NCBI RefSeq assembly: GCF_001640805.2
Contig: NC_066855.1
Span: 16,152,236-16,216,235 of the forward strand
Length of the DNA stretch: 64,000 nt
Source of the DNA: Lates calcarifer
Taxonomy: Eukaryota; Chordata; Actinopteri; Centropomidae
Direction: 5' to 3'
Each line of letters starts with the position of its first letter. Within the stretch, counting starts at the first letter, position 1. Positions 59,101 to 64,000 of this stretch are shown piece by piece. Under the pieces are notes generated by a model, which worked only from the letters and a program-made list of their open reading frames with translations, did no database searches and was not told the DNA's origin. Position numbers and translations under genes: made by a program.

Positions 59101-60281
59101 CATTGCTGAAATTCTCGCAACTCATTGAATTAAGTCTCTAAACAAACACACCAGGATATTTGGGGACTTCCCAGCATGCATAGTTTGAGGTGAAACTCTC
59201 CAGGCTTTTGTAGTTTGAAGACATAGAAAGTTGCTGTGTATCTTTAATACTTTAAAGCTGCTATAATAAATATTATTTAAATTAATTTGCAGCTTAATAG
59301 TGAGTTTCAGCTCTTTGTTTATCTGTCCACCACTGTACTGTTTTGGTTCATTCTTGCAGCTCTCATATTGTCGTTTTTGGCTGCAGTAGCTGTTTTCAGA
59401 GAAAAAGCTGTAAAATCCACTGTGCACTACCTGCTCAGCAGCAAACAGAAGATAGACACAGTTAGAGACCATCTAAGGAACATAGTGGAGCATTTAGTAG
59501 CTACAGAGCCAGATATTCCATTCAGGAGCTGGTGGAGCCCAAAATAGGAGCTAAAAGAGAGAAATACTGGAAATACTGGACCTAGATTCATCAGGTGGAC
59601 ACAAGCATGACTCCAATTGAATGACAGTGTTGCTTTGTAACTGCTGTATGTGCAAATAAGCACATGTTTCTGTGTTCACAGTTTGTTTCTGCTGCCCCCA
59701 TGTGCTCAGAAACTAAGCTGACTTCAAATGGAAAAAATGCAACTAAAGCTAATCTGTCTGTGATGTTTGTGACCGAACAGTTTGGTTAACTTTGAAACCA
59801 TTATTCAACCAAATTTCAGCTGGGGAACTTGTGTTTTCAAGTTTTACTGCAACTTTCTCAAACTGGGATTAAATCCTAAGCATCATATGAATCTACAGTG
59901 CACGTTTTCTCTTTGATAATGTGCTAAAATCCACTGTTTTATCTGTAAAGTCTGGGAACAATGCTCTAAATACTTCACAAAAACACTTTAAATCGGTGGT
60001 GTGAGGCTCCTCTAACTGCTTTCTGTGGTGCAGTGGCTCCATGCACTGTTCAGGATTCTGCACATTCCTCAAAGTCATCAATGATCACTGAAACATAAAA
60101 GTGTTTTTAACACGTGATAACCCCTTCTCCTCGCTCATAATCCGAGGCAGCTGTGGACGAAATACCGCATGGAGAGGAAGTCCCACTCACCAGGATGTCC
60201 CTCTCCCACAGACTCAGAAGTAAACATGAAGGACCCGTCATGAGGAGCGTGGTCGTAGTTCCCATCCATTGTGCCGTTCAT
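53111..60281 (-). CDS. mat1a: S-adenosylmethionine synthase, methionine adenosyltransferase 1A (nine coding exons)
   Basis: Coding exons in gene order are 60191-60281, 57867-57944, 57043-57165, 56803-56915, 56474-56617, 55439-55658, 53815-53997, 53338-53471 and 53111-53213. The sum is 1189 nt, one more than the 1188 of the 395-residue family. The enzyme makes SAM from methionine and ATP. Visible features are [11 protein letters not shown] near the N-terminus, the [16 protein letters not shown] block at the exon 4/5 junction, the P-loop GGGAFSGKD in exon 7, and the C-terminus [14 protein letters not shown]1A, not MAT2A, is indicated by [34 protein letters not shown] and [11 protein letters not shown]. 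Residue 120 is Gly where human MAT1A has Cys120 (Cys121 in the rat). The extra base is in exon 6 (see separate entry). Start MNGTMDG aligns with the vertebrate MAT start. Confidence 0.93.
54360..54435 (-). mobile_element. Non-LTR retrotransposon 3' end
   Basis: AAGATAAGATAATCCTTTG and AGTCCTACAATGGGGAAATT form the reversed 3' end of a common fish LINE with a GATAA tail. It lies in the intron between mat1a coding exons 6 and 7. Confidence 0.55.
54760..54915 (+). promoter_or_regulatory. Promoter-like CpG stretch inside a mat1a intron
   Basis: Two CCAAT boxes (one inverted, ATTGG at 54785; CCAAT near 54814) and several CpGs (CCTCGCGTGTTGCGGCGGCG near 54859) precede the exon-like ORF at 54916. 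It looks like a TATA-less, plus-strand or bidirectional promoter, opposite to mat1a. Confidence 0.35.
54916..55035 (+). CDS. Candidate first exon encoding a mitochondrial presequence, antisense inside mat1a
   Basis: ATG at 54916 opens 40 codons ([11 protein letters not shown] at the start, TSRDFAT at the end), then a donor GTATGT. The peptide has seven Arg/Lys, many Ser/Thr and only two acidic residues (Glu10 and Asp37), which is the profile of a mitochondrial targeting sequence. It is preceded by a CpG-rich, CCAAT-containing stretch. It lies in the mat1a intron between coding exons 6 and 7, on the other strand. I do not recognise the protein. Possible continuation exons are 55775-55901 and from 56326. 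Confidence 0.35.
55439..55658 (-). other. mat1a: mat1a coding exon 6 with one extra base
   Basis: The exon is 220 nt; MAT exon 6 codes exactly 73 residues (219 nt) in human MAT1A. Translation runs correctly from [10 protein letters not shown] to SLEEQK, then leaves the frame, and the expected [14 protein letters not shown] reads in the next frame. The extra base is around 55545-55555, in or near a TTT run on the plus strand (AAA in the gene). Downstream exons keep their normal lengths and phases. The rest of the enzyme is well conserved, so an assembly or sequencing indel is more likely than a dead gene. Confidence 0.85.
55775..55901 (+). other. Exon-like open segment antisense to mat1a
   Basis: It is bounded by a pyrimidine-rich acceptor (GGGCTTTTGCAG) and a strong donor (CTG/GTAAGC), and is 127 nt long. 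Two frames are open. One (phase-compatible with 54916-55035) reads [13 protein letters not shown] and continues in phase to sequence from 56326. The other reads [15 protein letters not shown] with a CxxC and a later Cys spaced as in the first half of a saposin-B domain. I cannot tell which, if either, is used. Confidence 0.25.
58250..60180. other. mat1a intron 1
   Basis: The intron holds an AT-rich part, the 300-bp dispersed repeat (59290-59640) and no recognised exon. Confidence 0.4.
59290..59640 (-). repeat. Dispersed 300-bp repeat, copy 2
   Basis: Reverse complement of 45330-45640 with indels. It includes TTTGCTGCTGAGCAGGTAGT on the minus strand. Confidence 0.7.
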
Positions 60282-60492
60282 TTTGCCCCTTTCAAAAGCC
60301 GTCAGACACGTTGCAAAGTGGTTAGAGATAGCAGAGGTGATGCCTGTGGAGCAGAGATGCTGTTCTAGCACAAGATGTATTTCTTATCAAAACAGCAAAA
60401 CAAAAGACGGACAGATTGTGCAGACAGATTTTGACTGTGGTCTAGTCTGACGGTCCCAAGGCAGAGCAGCCGGAAAACTCTGCACTATATAA
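60282..60492 (-). promoter_or_regulatory. mat1a: Candidate mat1a 5' UTR and TATA-type promoter
   Basis: On the minus strand a TTATATAG element (plus 60484-60492 region) lies about 205 bases before the start codon. The interval between has no ATG. A start near 60455 would give a leader of about 170 nt without an intron. A CTCCACAG/GCATC acceptor-like site at about 60345 leaves open an upstream non-coding exon instead. Confidence 0.3.
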
Positions 60493-60499
60493 GGCAAAG

Positions 60500-62480
60500 A
60501 CAACATACACATGGGGGGAGGGTGCCATGTGAACCAGGGGGTTTAGACCATTCAGGGGCGAGAAAAGGGGAGGGAGGGAACTGTTTTTTTTTTTCCTTTT
60601 TTTTTTTTTCATGGTGACACTTATTTAACTCCTCCTGTGCTGGATGTTCCCACTCCATCACAATGTTCCCACTCCGTCACAAACTGATCCTCTGATAGTC
60701 TAACTTGTTTTTCATAATTTACATAGAAGAACATTAATGTCATGAAAGAGTTACTCTGAAGTTCCTCCACAGACTCATTCATGCCCAGTCTTTGTACCTG
60801 GGGGCCCCTGAGGTCTTTGATTAGGGGGGGCGTCTGTGGCTGAGTACACAAAGAACTGCCTGCCTGTGGAACATTTCTCTGCAGAGTCAGAGTTCAGATA
60901 TGAACTAACAGATAGATGATGTGAAAGAGATCATGGAGACATTATAGAGCAGCAGTGGAAGAGATACTCAGAATTTTACTTTTAAAGTAAAAGTCCCAAT
61001 ACAACAATGTCAAAAACTCCCTGCAAGAAACAGTAACCGTACTCATTCTGCAGAGAGATATTTGAGGTGAATGATATGATATGACACTAAGATACAAATG
61101 CATTCATGTGTAAACAACTGCTAAAGGTGGAGCTGGTTCTAACTACTTTATATACAGTTGGTTAGTTTAGTCCAGTGGTTACCATCATAGGAATCAGGCC
61201 ACTTCACAGGGTCACCAGATAAATCTGGGGGGTTTGGGAAAAAACAAAATACAAAAAAACAAACACATTCACCCCTTTGTTTCTGAACTGTTAACAACTG
61301 AACTTTGTGTTTTTGTTCAGGGTTACAAGACAAAAAAGTTTAGAACCACACTGCATTTCATAATTTCATCATTATTTTCTTTTACGTAAAATCTGTAACT
61401 GTAGCTGCTAAATAAATGTAGTAAAGTATGTCTGAAGAGATTCTCAGTCATCCAGGTCATGGTTATTGAAGAAGGGTTCAGTCAAGGGCAGCTGGATTTG
61501 GTTATAGATACTTGAGTCCAAATACCCCTGACTAAACCCTTTTTTCCCTCTGAAATGTAGTGAAGTAGAGGTATAAGGTAAAATAAAATGGATATACTAC
61601 AAGTACTCTGAAGTAGTACTTTAAGTACATTAAAAGCACTTTAGGTCAGTTAGTTACTTTCCACCACTGCCAGTAAGATGTCATTATTTTACATGAACAC
61701 ATTACTAATATATTGTTCAATTCTGTTGCAGTGTTTAAGATAGATAAAGATAAACCAGAAACTTCGTAGAACTAAATAAATGTTTTTGTGTAGAAACTAA
61801 CTGGATCTGTATTGCCCTATTTCAGCCTCTAGATGTCAATGTTTTGCAGAAGCACTGGCAGTAATTCAAAAGCTTTTCTGTAATAACATAATTTGTTTAA
61901 AATTGGAACAAGATCTTGACAGAAAAGTTTATCTGAACAGTAAATTAACAAACTCCAGTGTAAATATTATTTATTGTAAGAGAGTTAAATACACAAAGGA
62001 CTGTTCCACAAAGATTTTTCTCTTTCTAAACAAATTTCAAGCAAAACACGTAACTAGCACACATTTATACCTAACCCAAGCATGAGAATGGAAAATAATC
62101 AACCAAAGCAAAGATAAATAGCATCACTGGCTCTATAGTCTCCTGAAACTTCTGCCCTGAGACAATCCACAGAAAGACCAGAGAAGAAGTAAAACGATTC
62201 GTTATTTCAGCCTTTGGACTTCTGTGTCACATTGACAGTCATCTCTGTAGTCTGCAGGTTCGTAACAGATATCCCTACAAACCAATACGTATATGTACAT
62301 GCATCAAACAAAAGTGATGAACACATCACAGTGGAAACAGTTACAGTATCTTAGTGAACATTTTGTAACCTAGATTTTCTATGTTATGCTAAAAGTAATC
62401 AGACAAAGTGTCATCTAAAGAGAACTAAGAAACACCAAACTACAAAGTGAGAGAAGAAATCAGTGAGTTGTTTTTCTTTA
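60500..62480. other. Intergenic gap between mat1a and the GPCR
   Basis: Poly(T) tracts lie near 60585-60610, with AAAAGTA-type repeat pieces at 60945-61030 and 61560-61670. No exon is recognised. Part of the right end is the 3' UTR of the GPCR gene. Confidence 0.4.
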
Positions 62481-62488
62481 CTCTGGAT

Positions 62489-63974
62489 TTAAGGAACATC
62501 TTCTTGTGTCTGCAAATTGATGGCATTAGTGTTTGTCTCAGGCTGGCAATTCTTCATCCACCTGTGGATTTCTTTTTGAACCTGATAAACAATAATGATA
62601 ACTTTTTTACTGCTATTTAATTTAGACAAAACAAGCACTGATGAAGACATACTTCTTGTATAGACTTACCTCTCCATTCAGAAAGCAGTACAACACCAGC
62701 AACAATAAAACCCTGTTACAACATGAGGAGTCAGAGTTAGGCAAAATCTTTTAAAGCTGCAATGATTAGTTGATCAGTTGATTAATTATTATTTTAATGA
62801 TTACTTATTTGCTTAAGTCAGGCAGACAAAAGAAGACATTTGAGGATGCCATGTTGAACTGTGGGAAATTATATTGGACATTTTTTTTAGACTAAATGAT
62901 TGATCGATAAAATAATCAGCAGGTTCGTACTGAAAATCTATATTGAAAGTGTTAAGTTGTTTCAACTATGAGTGCAAATAATTATTTTTATCTACAGTTA
63001 TTAATCTAATCTAATTTCTTGATTAATGAATTGAACATTTGGTCTAAAAAAATGTTAGAAAAAGTGAAAAACAATCCAATGTGATATTTTCAGATGCCTT
63101 GTTTTTCCTGACAGTTGGTCCAAAACCTCATAATATTCAGTTTACTGTCGTAGATCATAAAGATGAGCAGAAAATCCTCACTCTTGAGAAGCTGCAGCCA
63201 GCAAATGTTTGGTATTTTAGCTTGAAAACTGACTAAAAATGACAAATCACTTATCTAAATTATTTAAACAGTAATGTTGAATAGAACACTGAATAACTTA
63301 TTTATCTGTTTATCTTTTCAGTGATGTTATTGTGGATCTGTCACCTGGAAGGAGCCTAAAACTAATTCCAAGTAGAGTCGAGGTCCCACACCAATATGTT
63401 CTGGGAACAGGGCAAACACCACGTAGTGGACACCGAACAGAGGGATGAGGAGAAGAGTGGAGTGAACGAGTCTCCTGCAGGGGGCAGCAGACAACAGGAG
63501 AGGGAGGTCAGAGACTGACAGGAAGAGATGTAAGGTAAACAGATGAGTCTTACCTGTATGGCTGTGTCTCCCTCTGGTTTATATGCGTGGCCTTTGTCTT
63601 CTGAATGATGATCCGACTGATGTTCAGGAAGATTAGAAAGTTTATCTGTGGATCATAGAACACAGAGTAGAATACAGAGTAGATACTAAACTGCTTCATC
63701 ACCAGTTAATTTGATGTTTTCTGTGTTTTAATTGAACTATTTACAGTCTTTTATGTTCGTATTTTCAGAAAGACAAAATGTTGGAGATGGTGATGATCAC
63801 TGGCTGATATATTAGGAGGCAGTTTTAATACATTGTTTTGTTTTGAACCCGTCTTGTATGTTCTCAAGTAAATCTGTGGATATATTGAGGGGTTTAATGT
63901 TTCTTACAAAGATGGAGAGCAGGATGGGAATCTTTATTATCCACCACAGGTGACTCTCCAGGTTGTCCCAACAC
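62489..63974 (-). CDS. Class B1 GPCR, GHRH-receptor-like, 3' part only
   Basis: Exons in gene order are 63908-63974, 63554-63645, 63345-63474, 62670-62712 and 62489-62581. They code from [14 protein letters not shown] (end of ECL2 and TM5), through [15 protein letters not shown]6 ([17 protein letters not shown]), the [14 protein letters not shown] stretch before TM7, TM7, and the tail [13 protein letters not shown] ending in a stop. Exons of 92, 130 and about 42 nt are the pattern of the secretin/glucagon receptor family. [26 protein letters not shown] sequence and FLNI are closest to GHRH receptors; VIP/PACAP receptors are the main alternative. The 5' exons lie beyond the window. The C-tail is short. 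The TM7 exon has an extra base (next entry). Confidence 0.8.
62670..62712 (-). other. TM7 exon of the GPCR, 43 nt (+1 frameshift)
   Basis: The family's exon is 42 nt. Here the phase coming from SFQ reads GFIVAG correctly for five residues and then shifts. The conserved VLYCFLNGE is in the next frame, and the last exon (VQKEIHRW) continues that second frame. A single extra C in CAACACCAGC (near 62696) explains it. As written, the protein loses TM7 and helix 8 and stops early in the last exon. Confidence 0.8.
62757..63235. repeat. AT-rich dispersed repeat in GPCR intron
   Basis: GATTAAT-rich sequence with TTCTTGATTAATGAATTG and GTTGGTCCAAAACC. It is related to 11060-11290 and 26690-26880. Confidence 0.5.
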
Positions 63975-64000
63975 CTGTAAAAACAGACAAAGAATCATAC

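Noticed and set aside
53111..60281. Naming the SAM synthase mat2a because its neighbour is TMEM150A-like
   Set aside because: Diagnostic residues ([28 protein letters not shown]) are those of MAT1A.

Overview
The window is vertebrate nuclear DNA from a ray-finned (teleost) fish. Genes are small multi-exon units with GT-AG introns. Intergenic and intronic DNA is full of microsatellites, fish-type LINE 3' ends, SINE-like repeats and short inverted-repeat elements. There is no operon structure and I see no rRNA or tRNA gene. The protein-coding content lies in four spliced genes that I rebuilt exon by exon from splice sites, reading phase and family similarity; most other short ORFs are chance or repeat-derived.

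Layout: (1) 1-9.1 kb, gene-poor flank with dinucleotide repeats and a LINE fragment. (2) 9.15-18.6 kb, plus strand, four coding exons of an ELOVL6-like fatty-acid elongase (elovl6l, 269 aa). (3) 18.6-26.2 kb, intergenic or 3' UTR with an inverted-repeat element, a SINE-like copy and a LINE tail. (4) 26.2-51.1 kb, plus strand, a TMEM150A-type six-span membrane protein (273 aa, seven coding exons) whose first coding intron holds a complex 2.4-kb foldback-like transposon. (5) 51.4-52.7 kb, a degenerate tandem repeat of about five 225-300 bp units between two convergent genes. (6) 53.1-60.3 kb, minus strand, the nine coding exons of methionine adenosyltransferase 1A (mat1a), with exon-like plus-strand segments inside its introns. 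(7) 62.5-64.0 kb, minus strand, the last five coding exons of a class B1 (secretin-family) GPCR that looks most like a GHRH receptor; its 5' part lies beyond the window.

Functionally, elovl6l makes C18 fatty acids from C16 acyl-CoA in the ER, mat1a makes S-adenosylmethionine, and TMEM150A-type proteins act at the plasma membrane in phosphoinositide supply. Two +1 length anomalies stand out: mat1a exon 6 is 220 nt instead of the family's 219, and the GPCR's TM7 exon is 43 nt instead of 42. Both break the frame and are either assembly indels or real lesions. The most unusual non-genic structure is an array of ACTAGT-like hexamers at a regular 20-21 bp period in the terminal inverted repeats of the 27.6-30.0 kb transposon.
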